DNA of 64,000 nt from Mobilitalea torta. Its GTDB lineage: Bacteria > Bacillota > Clostridia > Lachnospirales > Lachnospiraceae. The translations under genes and the position numbers were made by a program. The stretch lies in NCBI RefSeq assembly GCF_050433395.1, contig NZ_JBNPXH010000006.1, positions 248,001 through 312,000 of the forward strand. The letters are read 5' to 3'. The notes beneath the pieces were generated by a model. It was not told the DNA's origin. It did no database searches and saw nothing but the letters and a program-made list of their open reading frames with translations. This document shows, one piece after another, positions 26,748 through 33,667 of this stretch (position 1 is the stretch's first letter; each line of letters begins with the position of its first letter).

Positions 26748-26821
26748 AGCTGTCCCGGATGGGGGAAGACAGGTTGTTTTATGAGGAGACCGGTCTTTCT
26801 CTGTTCGGGGACAGCTTTTCT
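26748..26821 (+). terminator. hairpin between recA and recX
   Basis: AGCTGTCCC (26748-26756) pairs with GGGACAGCT (26808-26816), followed by TTTCTT. An inner palindrome AGACCGGTCT lies within. It probably limits recX expression relative to recA by partial termination. Confidence 0.6.
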
Positions 26822-26891
26822 TAAGTGTAGTGTAAAGGGACGGACACGTCGTTCTGATATCCGTCTATATCACTGTTGGAAGGGGGAGGCT

Positions 26892-27497
26892 ATGCGGATC
26901 ACACAGATAACGGAAGAAAGGAAACATGGTTTCAAGGTGTTCCTTGATGAAGAATACGCCTTTCTTTTATATGAGAAAGAGATAGAGAAATATAACCTGA
27001 AGGAGGGCATATCCATTACTGCGGAACAATATGAGGAGCTTCAGAACGAGGTCATCTATCCCCGCGGGCTGCAAAAGGCTCTTAACCTTCTGAGGTTTAT
27101 GGACCGCTGTGAGCAGGAGCTAAGGGGTAAGCTGGCACAGGAAGCTTATCCGGAAGAAATCATAGATCGTGTGATGGATTATATGCGGCATTACGATTAT
27201 CTCAGCGATGAGCGCTTTGCGGCGGGATTTATCCGTTCAAGAAAAATGCGAAAAAGCAAGCTGATGATAAAAACAGAGCTTTTGCAAAAGGGAGTATCCC
27301 AAGAGCTGGTGGACCAGGCTCTTCAGGCGGAGTACGAGGAGGAGCCGGAAGATGCGGAGCGCATTGCAATACAGAAGGCAATTGCCAAAAAGACCGGGGA
27401 TCCTGCGGCCTTGTCTTATGAAGAAAAGCAGAAGCTGATGGCTTCCCTGTACCGAAAAGGCTTTGACATGGGGAAGGTAAGAGATGTCATAGACTGA
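26892..27497 (+). CDS. recX: regulatory protein RecX
   Basis: Small all-helical modulator of RecA filaments. FLDEEYAFLLYEKEIEKY, the three RecX helical repeats and YLSDERFAAGFIRSR are typical; the 201 residues fit. ATG 26892 follows GGGGGAGGC; the frame is open upstream to 26730 but that part covers the recA terminator. It follows recA as in many Firmicutes. Confidence 0.92.
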   Translation: MRITQITEERKHGFKVFLDEEYAFLLYEKEIEKYNLKEGISITAEQYEELQNEVIYPRGLQKALNLLRFMDRCEQELRGKLAQEAYPEEIIDRVMDYMRHYDYLSDERFAAGFIRSRKMRKSKLMIKTELLQKGVSQELVDQALQAEYEEEPEDAERIAIQKAIAKKTGDPAALSYEEKQKLMASLYRKGFDMGKVRDVID

Positions 27498-27521
27498 AGG
27501 CCTGAATAAAACAGGGGGAAA

Positions 27522-27601
27522 GAATAAAAGGACAAAAGAATAAAAGGATACAAGAAAGAAGAGATAAAAGAATGAAGAGACATAAGAATAAAAGAAATAA
27601 A
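27522..27601 (+). repeat. degenerate 16-bp tandem repeat, five units
   Basis: Five consecutive 16-base units (27522, 27538, 27554, 27570, 27586), each starting GAA and purine-rich, for example GAATAAAAGGACAAAA and GAATAAAAGGATACAA. A partial extra unit precedes at 27504. It lies directly after recX and before the 67-bp leader repeat. Confidence 0.7.
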
Positions 27602-27614
27602 CCATATAAATGAA

Positions 27615-27681
27615 GGGGGATCGAGTCCGTGCCAGCACTTTCCTGGTGATTTGTGCAGTAAAGGGTATGGACATAATCATG
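27615..27681 (+). repeat. 67-bp repeated leader element, copy A
   Basis: Gap-free match to 37354-37420 with 53 of 67 bases identical. It begins at GGGGGA and ends exactly at the ATG of the following gene, as copy B does. The two genes downstream are unrelated. The 3' end carries the only ribosome-site-like sequence (AAAGGG). It may be a regulatory 5' leader, a relic of a duplicated gene start, or the edge of a mobile sequence. Confidence 0.75.
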
Positions 27682-29202
27682 ATGTATTATGAGCGGTATA
27701 AAGAATTGAAGCTGGACGCATCCTTGCTTGGTTTTGAGGCCAGCGGCCAGCAGAGCAATTATTTCTGCACACCCAAAGGTGCGAAAGTAATTGGCTGGAC
27801 AGGTATGGATGGCATTCATTTCTGTTTTGTGCACGGTTTTGGCGAGATGGTATTTGCGGTCAGCCCTATGAATACGCCTGGAAATTATGTGCATCCGGTG
27901 GCCGGGAATTTTATGGATTTCCTGCGGCTTATGCTGGCCTGCAATGATACAGCGGCGCTGGAACAGATCTATTGCTGGGAGCAGGAGCAGTTTGATGCTT
28001 TTTTACAGGACAATCCGCCCACGGATGCACAGAAGGCCGTGCTGGATACGATACGGGAGGCGCTGGAGCTTACGCCCATGGAGCGGCCCTTTTCCTATGT
28101 CAAGGAGCTGCAGGCGGAATTTGATTACAGCCGCATCGAGTATGCGCAGGAATATCATGAGCAGCTTCCCGGCGAGCCGGAGCCGCTCCCATGGAAGGTT
28201 TACTTTGACTGCAACTTCTGGGGGCACCGCGGCCGTGAGAGAGCGGGCAGGGAAATCACTCTCCGGAAGCAGTTCACCTGGAATAAGGAAGTCTGGCATA
28301 TCCCGGCGGTTTACCTGTGCAGTAAAGGTATCGTTATGGATATGTGCTTGCAGATTCCGGCTGAACGCATCCGCTCCTTTATAGAAAAATGGAATTTCCC
28401 CGGGCATGAGGCTCATAAGGCTGAAACCAGGCCTACCGAGGAAGAGCTGCCGCAGATGGATGCAGAAAATCCCCTGACTATTCATGTGGATATCCAAGGA
28501 GTTCTGAACGGAACCGTTCTTCACAGCTCCCATGGCTGCGGTGTGTCGTGGAATCCCTGCTTTCCGGAAGGGAATGGATTTGTTGAAAAGGGAGTGGTGG
28601 AGCATTACGGACTGGACCCTGCCTGTGGCTGGGTGATCTGGCGTACCGCTTTTCCGTGGACGAAGAAGCGCAAACCGCAGCTTACCACCCTCAGTGTCAC
28701 ACTGAAACGGGAGCTGGCAGCTGTGCAGGGGTCCCATTTCCATACATCAGCGCCCGGTGAGCAGATTACGTTTACGCACCCGGTCACCGGTGCGGCGCAT
28801 ACACTGACGGTACAGGAATACGGGCAGCGGGAAATCGATCTATCCCAGAAGCATTTTAATATCCCGAATATGGAGTTTCCGAGATACTATACGGCAATGA
28901 GCTATACACTTTTGCCGGATTTGCCGGATGGTACCTTTAATGTAACAGATTGCCGGCGTTCCGACACACCCCGGCAAAAGGATATCGATTCCATTGAGTC
29001 CCATCAATTCAGCGGCATTAGCAGCATTGGCATTATCGGCGGTGCGGATGGCCCGACTGTCCTCCTGTTGGGCAGCGGTCAGAACAGGCTGAAGCAGCAT
29101 GCGGCCTGTTCCGCATTACACTTTGAGCCTGTAGACAGTGTGGAATGGCGCATGGTGTTCTTTGAAAAGACCTGTGAGGATATTACGCTGGAGCTGATGT
29201 AG
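27679..29202 (+). CDS. uncharacterised protein with a C-terminal IGGADGPT motif
   Basis: I do not recognise this protein as a family with known function. It has 507 residues from ATG 27679, no signal peptide and no clear membrane helices, and is rich in Trp, Pro and aromatic residues. Residues about 449-460 read SIGIIGGADGPT, a motif typical of Na+-translocating decarboxylase beta subunits, where its Asp belongs to the sodium pathway; nothing else here looks like that membrane protein. The frame is open from 27610, and ATG 27667 is an alternative, but the first part is the repeated leader element. It lies 140 bases before a decarboxylase-type operon lacking a beta subunit. The function is unknown and the motif may be coincidental. 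Confidence 0.75.
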   Translation: MMYYERYKELKLDASLLGFEASGQQSNYFCTPKGAKVIGWTGMDGIHFCFVHGFGEMVFAVSPMNTPGNYVHPVAGNFMDFLRLMLACNDTAALEQIYCWEQEQFDAFLQDNPPTDAQKAVLDTIREALELTPMERPFSYVKELQAEFDYSRIEYAQEYHEQLPGEPEPLPWKVYFDCNFWGHRGRERAGREITLRKQFTWNKEVWHIPAVYLCSKGIVMDMCLQIPAERIRSFIEKWNFPGHEAHKAETRPTEEELPQMDAENPLTIHVDIQGVLNGTVLHSSHGCGVSWNPCFPEGNGFVEKGVVEHYGLDPACGWVIWRTAFPWTKKRKPQLTTLSVTLKRELAAVQGSHFHTSAPGEQITFTHPVTGAAHTLTVQEYGQREIDLSQKHFNIPNMEFPRYYTAMSYTLLPDLPDGTFNVTDCRRSDTPRQKDIDSIESHQFSGISSIGIIGGADGPTVLLLGSGQNRLKQHAACSALHFEPVDSVEWRMVFFEKTCEDITLELM

Positions 29203-29342
29203 GTTTTTATAATTCCATTCTCTCATGGCATATTACACCAAAATTCATTAATTTATCCTTGCCTTTTGAGAGTAAGTATAATACAATTAAAATCGGCAGA
29301 GAATTGATTTTATAATTACAATAGAAAAATGGAGGGCTGAAA

Positions 29343-30779
29343 ATGAGCAGTACAGCACAATTGTCAGCAAGAGAGAGAATTACTTCTTTGCTTGACGACA
29401 ATAGTTTTGTTGAAGTCGGCGCTTTCGTTACAAAAAGGAGTACAGACTTTAATTTACAGCAGAAGGAAGCTCCTGCTGACGGCGTAATCACCGGTTATGG
29501 TGTAATTGATGGGAATCTTGTCTATGTATACAGTCAGGATGCATCTTCCCTTGGCGGTTCCATCGGTGAAATGCACGCGAAAAAAATAGTTCATATTTAC
29601 GATTTAGCACTTAAGGTAGGTGCCCCTGTCATCGGTCTGATTGATTCTACCGGTTTGAGACTCCAGGAGGCAACCGATGCGCTGAACGGCTTTGGTGAGA
29701 TTTACCTGAAGCAGTCCATGGCTTCCGGGGTAATTCCCCAGATTACCGCAGTTTTTGGTAATTCCGGCGGCGGACTGGCTGTGATGGCTTCTTTAAGTGA
29801 TTTTTCATTTATGGAAGGAAAGAGCGCAAGATTATTTGTGAATTCCCCCAACGCCCTGGCGGCTAACTATAAGGAAAAATGTGATACCGCAGCTGCAAAT
29901 TTCCAGGCAAAGAGCGGCGCGGTGGACTATGTAGGCGCTTCGGAGGCCGAGGTGCTGGAGAAGGTTCGGGAATTGGTGACACTCCTGCCGTCCAATAATG
30001 AGGATGATGCTTCCTATAATGAGTGTGAGGATGATCTGAACCGTCTGGTAACCCAGCTATCCTCCGAATTAACCGATACGGCCAGAGCCCTGAGGGATAT
30101 TTCCGACAATGGGTATTTCTTTGAGGTAAAGGCAGATTATGCGAAGGAAATGGTAACCGGCTTTATCCGTCTTAACGGCATGACCGTGGGCGCTGTTGCA
30201 AACCGCACCGAGGTGGTGGATGACAGCGGCAAAGTAAGCGAGAAGTTTGACGGAGGACTCACCAGTGCAGGCTGTGAAAAGGCCGGCAGCTTCGTGAGCT
30301 TTTGTGATGCTTTCGAGATACCGGTACTGACCCTTACTAATGTCAACGGCTATAAGGCAACGGTGGAGGAAGAGAAGAGCATCGCAAGAGCTGCTGCCAA
30401 GTTAACCTATGCATTCTCCAATGCCACGGTTCCCAAGGTGAATGTAATTATCGGGAAAGCCTTTGGCACAGCGTATATCAGCATGAACTCGAAGCATATC
30501 GGAGCGGATATGGTATATGCATTGCCCGGCGCACAGATCGGAATGATGGAGGCCGGACTGGCTGCCCAGATCATCTGTGAAGGAGAAAGCGCTGAGGCGG
30601 TGAAGGAGAAGGCCGCTGAATACGAGAAGCTCCAGTCCAGTGCGGAGGCTGCTGCCAGACGCGGTTATGTGGACAGCATTATCGAACCGGAGACCGTGCG
30701 CCAGCATGTGATCTATTCCTTTGAGATGCTCTTTACCAAAAGAGAGAACCGCCCTGCCAAAAAGCACGGCACCAAATAG
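29343..30779 (+). CDS. mmdA: carboxyltransferase, MmdA/12S-like (acyl-CoA carboxylase beta family)
   Basis: Crotonase-fold carboxyltransferase of 478 residues, like methylmalonyl-CoA decarboxylase alpha and the 12S subunit of transcarboxylase, moving CO2 between an acyl-CoA and biotin. The two oxyanion-hole regions are visible: FGNSGGGLAVMASLSDF near 140-156 and the C-terminal ALPGAQIGMMEAG. GSIGEMHAKKI is also typical. It heads an operon with an OadG-like anchor, a biotin carrier and a 5S-like transferase. ATGGAGGGCTGAAA precedes the ATG, and TATAAT lies at 29277-29282 with only a weak -35. Acyl-CoA substrate not proven; methylmalonyl-CoA is most likely by family and context. Confidence 0.88.
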   Translation: MSSTAQLSARERITSLLDDNSFVEVGAFVTKRSTDFNLQQKEAPADGVITGYGVIDGNLVYVYSQDASSLGGSIGEMHAKKIVHIYDLALKVGAPVIGLIDSTGLRLQEATDALNGFGEIYLKQSMASGVIPQITAVFGNSGGGLAVMASLSDFSFMEGKSARLFVNSPNALAANYKEKCDTAAANFQAKSGAVDYVGASEAEVLEKVRELVTLLPSNNEDDASYNECEDDLNRLVTQLSSELTDTARALRDISDNGYFFEVKADYAKEMVTGFIRLNGMTVGAVANRTEVVDDSGKVSEKFDGGLTSAGCEKAGSFVSFCDAFEIPVLTLTNVNGYKATVEEEKSIARAAAKLTYAFSNATVPKVNVIIGKAFGTAYISMNSKHIGADMVYALPGAQIGMMEAGLAAQIICEGESAEAVKEKAAEYEKLQSSAEAAARRGYVDSIIEPETVRQHVIYSFEMLFTKRENRPAKKHGTK

Positions 30780-30793
30780 AATGAGGTGAGATT

Positions 30794-31117
30794 ATGGGTG
30801 ACTATGTTAATTTAAATACATTGTTTGGTGCGGTCATTGTTTTAGCAATTGTTGTTTTGATCATGTTGGTAACATATTTTGTTAATATAAAGCCGAATCT
30901 GAATACCTCTTTTTCAGAAACAGCTCCTCAAAGCACCTCTGTGGACAAGGCGATTGCACAGATTGTGGAGACGGAGGAGGAACTGGTATCCGATTGTGAG
31001 CTGGTCGCTGTTATTACAGCCGCAATCTATGCTTCTCTGGGGGATGCGGTACCGGCAGAAGGCTTGGTAGTACGTTCCATCCGCAGATCCAACGCGGGTA
31101 AGTGGAAGAATGCATAG
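30794..31117 (+). CDS. OadG-family small membrane subunit
   Basis: Protein of 107 residues with one N-terminal membrane helix (about 10-32, LFGAVIVLAIVVLIMLVTYFV) and a short cytoplasmic part. The C-terminal pattern ELVAVITAAIYASL...VVRSIRR is typical of the gamma/delta subunits that anchor Na+-pump decarboxylases. GAGGTGAG lies before the ATG. In such pumps it ties the carboxyltransferase to the membrane beta subunit, but no beta subunit is encoded nearby. Confidence 0.85.
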   Translation: MGDYVNLNTLFGAVIVLAIVVLIMLVTYFVNIKPNLNTSFSETAPQSTSVDKAIAQIVETEEELVSDCELVAVITAAIYASLGDAVPAEGLVVRSIRRSNAGKWKNA

Positions 31118-31330
31118 AGTACGAAGCATGCATAGAGCATGATGTATACACAAACTGCGAGATGCACATAAGTTACAATGAATTTGTGAATTATAGTGCA
31201 TGTATAAAATATACAGTGAATGCACGTAATGCAATGATTGCATGAAATACAATGTACGTATGAAACATAATGCCTGAAAAATACAATGCAGACATAAACC
31301 ATGATGCAGACATGAAATGCCTTTGTGCAT
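31118..31330 (+). repeat. low-complexity spacer of degenerate ~18-bp ATG-rich repeats
   Basis: The 240-base spacer between the OadG-like and biotin carrier genes is built of imperfect units of about 18 bases, such as ATACAATGTACGTATGAA, and ATGCAGACAT occurs twice. A Cys/His-rich open frame on the - strand is a by-product of the repeats. No regulatory element is recognised. Confidence 0.5.
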
Positions 31331-31359
31331 AAATGTCAATGAACAAGGAGGATTTCATT

Positions 31360-31779
31360 ATGAAATATTATACGATAACCGTAAATGGTAATACCTATGA
31401 TGTGTCAGTAGAAGAAGGCGTCAGAACCGCTCCGGCGGCAGCCCCTGCCCCTGTTGCCAGACCTGCTGCGGCAGCTCCCGCAGCTGCACCGGCTCCTGCT
31501 CCGAAGGCGGCAGAAGCTCCCGTCCCGGCAGCAGCTTCCGTCCCGGCAGCCGGAGGAAGCACCGGCAGCATTCCGGTAAGCTCTCCCATGCCCGGCAAGA
31601 TTGTAGCTGTAAAGGCTGCAGTGGGACAGAAACTCAAGAAGGGAGAGGTAATTCTCATTCTGGAAGCCATGAAGATGGAGAATGAAATCGTATCTCCCCA
31701 GGACGGCACTCTGGCAAGCATCAATGTCAGCGCAGGCCAGTCCGTAGAAGCAGGCACAATGCTTGCGTCCTTGAACTAA
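31360..31779 (+). CDS. biotin carboxyl carrier protein of decarboxylase/transcarboxylase type
   Basis: Carrier of 139 residues that shuttles CO2 on biotin between the two carboxyltransferases. A short N-terminal segment (MKYYTITVNGNTYDVSVEE) is followed by an Ala/Pro-rich flexible linker (about 25-72) and a biotinyl domain whose target lysine lies in EAMKMEN (about 106-112). ATG 31360 follows AAGGAGG by 8 bases. Architecture matches MmdC/GcdC and the 1.3S subunit of transcarboxylase. The 5S-like gene follows after 19 bases. Confidence 0.93.
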   Translation: MKYYTITVNGNTYDVSVEEGVRTAPAAAPAPVARPAAAAPAAAPAPAPKAAEAPVPAAASVPAAGGSTGSIPVSSPMPGKIVAVKAAVGQKLKKGEVILILEAMKMENEIVSPQDGTLASINVSAGQSVEAGTMLASLN

Positions 31780-31798
31780 CAGAAGAGGAGGTAGAGTG

Positions 31799-33211
31799 AT
31801 GGCAGAACAAGTTAAGAAACCGGTAAAAATAGTCGAGACGATATTGCGTGATGCCCACCAGTCCCTGATTGCAACGAGAATGACAACGGAACAGATGCTT
31901 CCGATTCTTGAGATCATGGATCAGGTCGGATACCATGCGGTAGAGTGCTGGGGAGGAGCAACCTTTGATGCTTCCCTTCGTTTCCTGAAGGAAGATCCCT
32001 GGGAGAGACTGCGTAAGATCCGGGCCGGATTTAAGAATACAAAGCTCCAGATGCTGTTCCGCGGACAGAATATTCTGGGCTACCGTCATTATGCAGATGA
32101 CGTGGTAGCCTATTTCGTTCAGAAATCAATCGCAAACGGTATTGATATCATCCGTATCTTCGACGCGCTGAACGATATCCGCAATCTGGAATGTGCCGTT
32201 AAGGCAACCAACAAAGAAAAAGGGCATGCGCAGATTGCTATTTCCTATACCCTGGGCGATGCTTATACTACCGAGTACTATGTGAACATGGCTAAGAAAA
32301 TCGAGGAGTTGGGCGCGTCTTCCATCTGCATCAAGGACATGGCAGGTCTTCTTGTTCCCTATGAGGCCACTGTGCTGGTCAGCGCGTTAAAGGAAGCGGT
32401 CAGCATCCCCATTGACCTGCATACCCATTACACCAGCGGCGTGGCCGGAATGACCTATATGAAGGCCGTGGAAGCAGGCTGTGATATTATCGATACGGCT
32501 ATGTCTCCCTTTGCTATGGGAACCAGCCAGCCGGCTACCGAGGTTATGGTAGAGACCTTTAAGGGAACTCCCTATGACACCGGCTATGACCAGCAGATAC
32601 TGGCTAAGATCGCTGACTATTTCCGTCCTCTTCGTGACAAGGCTTTGGACAGCGGAGTGCTCAATCCCAAGGTTATGGGTGTTGATATTAAGACCCTGTT
32701 ATACCAGGTACCCGGCGGTATGCTCTCCAACCTGGTCTCCCAGTTAAAGGAGCAAAAACAGGAAGATAAATATTATGATGTGCTTCAGGAAGTGCCGAGA
32801 GTGAGGAAGGATTTTGGCGAGCCTCCGTTGGTAACTCCCTCCAGCCAGATCGTTGGTACCCAGGCGGTGCTCAATGTTCTTGCGGGAGAGCGCTATAAGA
32901 TGGTGACCAAGGAAACCAAGGCGCTGCTGGCCGGTGAATACGGTCAGACCGTTAAGCCCTTCAACGCGGAAGTGCAGAAGAAGGTAATCGGCGATAAAAA
33001 GCCCATTACCTGCCGCCCCGCAGATTTAATCCAGCCGGAGCTTCATAAGATCGAGGCGGAGATTGCGGAGTGGAAGGAACAGGACGAGGATGTATTATCC
33101 TATGCTTTATTCCCCCAGGTTGCACTGGATTTCTTCAAATACCGCCAGGCTCAGAAGACCAAGGTCGATGTGGCTGCGGCAGATAAGGCAAATCAGGCTT
33201 ATCCGGTATAA
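31799..33211 (+). CDS. oadA: oxaloacetate decarboxylase alpha / 5S-like pyruvate carboxyltransferase
   Basis: TIM-barrel carboxyltransferase of 470 residues moving CO2 between oxaloacetate/pyruvate and biotin. ETILRDAHQSL holds the metal-binding Asp, IRIFDALNDIRN and SICIKDMAGLL with the carbamylation-type Lys follow, then DLHTHYTSG with the metal-binding His pair and the PYC-type C-terminal domain. No biotinyl domain is fused, so the separate carrier upstream is required. ATG 31799 follows AGGAGG by 7 bases, and a GTG directly before is an alternative. With the 12S-like gene it would complete a transcarboxylase (methylmalonyl-CoA + pyruvate to propionyl-CoA + oxaloacetate). A strong terminator follows. 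Confidence 0.92.
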   Translation: MAEQVKKPVKIVETILRDAHQSLIATRMTTEQMLPILEIMDQVGYHAVECWGGATFDASLRFLKEDPWERLRKIRAGFKNTKLQMLFRGQNILGYRHYADDVVAYFVQKSIANGIDIIRIFDALNDIRNLECAVKATNKEKGHAQIAISYTLGDAYTTEYYVNMAKKIEELGASSICIKDMAGLLVPYEATVLVSALKEAVSIPIDLHTHYTSGVAGMTYMKAVEAGCDIIDTAMSPFAMGTSQPATEVMVETFKGTPYDTGYDQQILAKIADYFRPLRDKALDSGVLNPKVMGVDIKTLLYQVPGGMLSNLVSQLKEQKQEDKYYDVLQEVPRVRKDFGEPPLVTPSSQIVGTQAVLNVLAGERYKMVTKETKALLAGEYGQTVKPFNAEVQKKVIGDKKPITCRPADLIQPELHKIEAEIAEWKEQDEDVLSYALFPQVALDFFKYRQAQKTKVDVAAADKANQAYPV

Positions 33212-33218
33212 AAAAAGC

Positions 33219-33247
33219 TTGACAACCCGCAATTAATTCGTTATACT
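33219..33247 (+). promoter_or_regulatory. promoter for ylxM-ffh, nested in the terminator upstream
   Basis: Perfect TTGACA (33219-33224), 17-base spacer, TATACT (33242-33247). The -10 abuts the first base of the terminator hairpin at 33248, so transcription would begin inside the left arm. Confidence 0.75.
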
Positions 33248-33288
33248 ACCACCTGTAAAGAAAATTCCTTTACAGGTGGTGTTTTTTT
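33248..33288 (+). terminator. terminator of the carboxyltransferase operon, ending at the ylxM start codon
   Basis: A 13-bp perfect stem ACCACCTGTAAAG/CTTTACAGGTGGT (33248-33260, 33268-33280) followed by GTTTTTTT, with the ylxM ATG at once after. The right arm carries AGGTGG, the only ribosome-site-like sequence for ylxM. Confidence 0.88.
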
Positions 33289-33663
33289 ATGAGTCAGAAG
33301 GATAAACAGATTGATAAGCTGGATGAAATCGTTGCGCAATCCATTTTGTATGATTTTTATGGTGAATTGCTGAGTGATCATAAAAAACAGATTTTCGAGG
33401 ACTATGTCTTAAATGACCTGTCCTTAAGCGAAATTGCAGAGATGAGGGGGATCAGCCGGCAGGGCGTCCATGATATTGTAAAACGGTGCGTCTCGGAGCT
33501 GAAGGAGTATGAAGCCAGGCTTTCCCTGGTCAGCAGATTCGGGTCTATCAAAGATAAATTATCCGCAATCAAGGAAATTGTTTCAGAGGTGTCAGCCGGC
33601 GGTGACAGCACACAGATTACCGCAATTGCAACATTGGCAGATGATATTTTAAAGGAGCTGTGA
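33289..33663 (+). CDS. ylxM: YlxM family helix-turn-helix protein, SRP-associated
   Basis: DNA-binding-like protein of the UPF0122 family, 124 residues. The region LSLSEIAEMRGISRQGVHDIVKR is a sigma-70 region-4-like helix-turn-helix. YlxM modulates SRP function in some Gram-positives and is nearly always upstream of ffh, as here (4-base gap). It has its own promoter nested in the previous terminator. Confidence 0.92.
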   Translation: MSQKDKQIDKLDEIVAQSILYDFYGELLSDHKKQIFEDYVLNDLSLSEIAEMRGISRQGVHDIVKRCVSELKEYEARLSLVSRFGSIKDKLSAIKEIVSEVSAGGDSTQITAIATLADDILKEL

Positions 33664-33667
33664 TTCT

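Noticed and set aside
26730..26891. N-terminal extension of RecX by 54 residues
   Set aside because: The extension covers the recA terminator hairpin, and the family start with a good ribosome site is at 26892.
27522..27601. CRISPR array
   Set aside because: Units are adjacent, diverged and lack spacers; no cas genes in the window.
31027..31339. Cys/His-rich - strand open frames resembling a small metal-binding protein
   Set aside because: They are the reverse translation of the ATGCA-rich tandem-repeat spacer and have no ribosome site.
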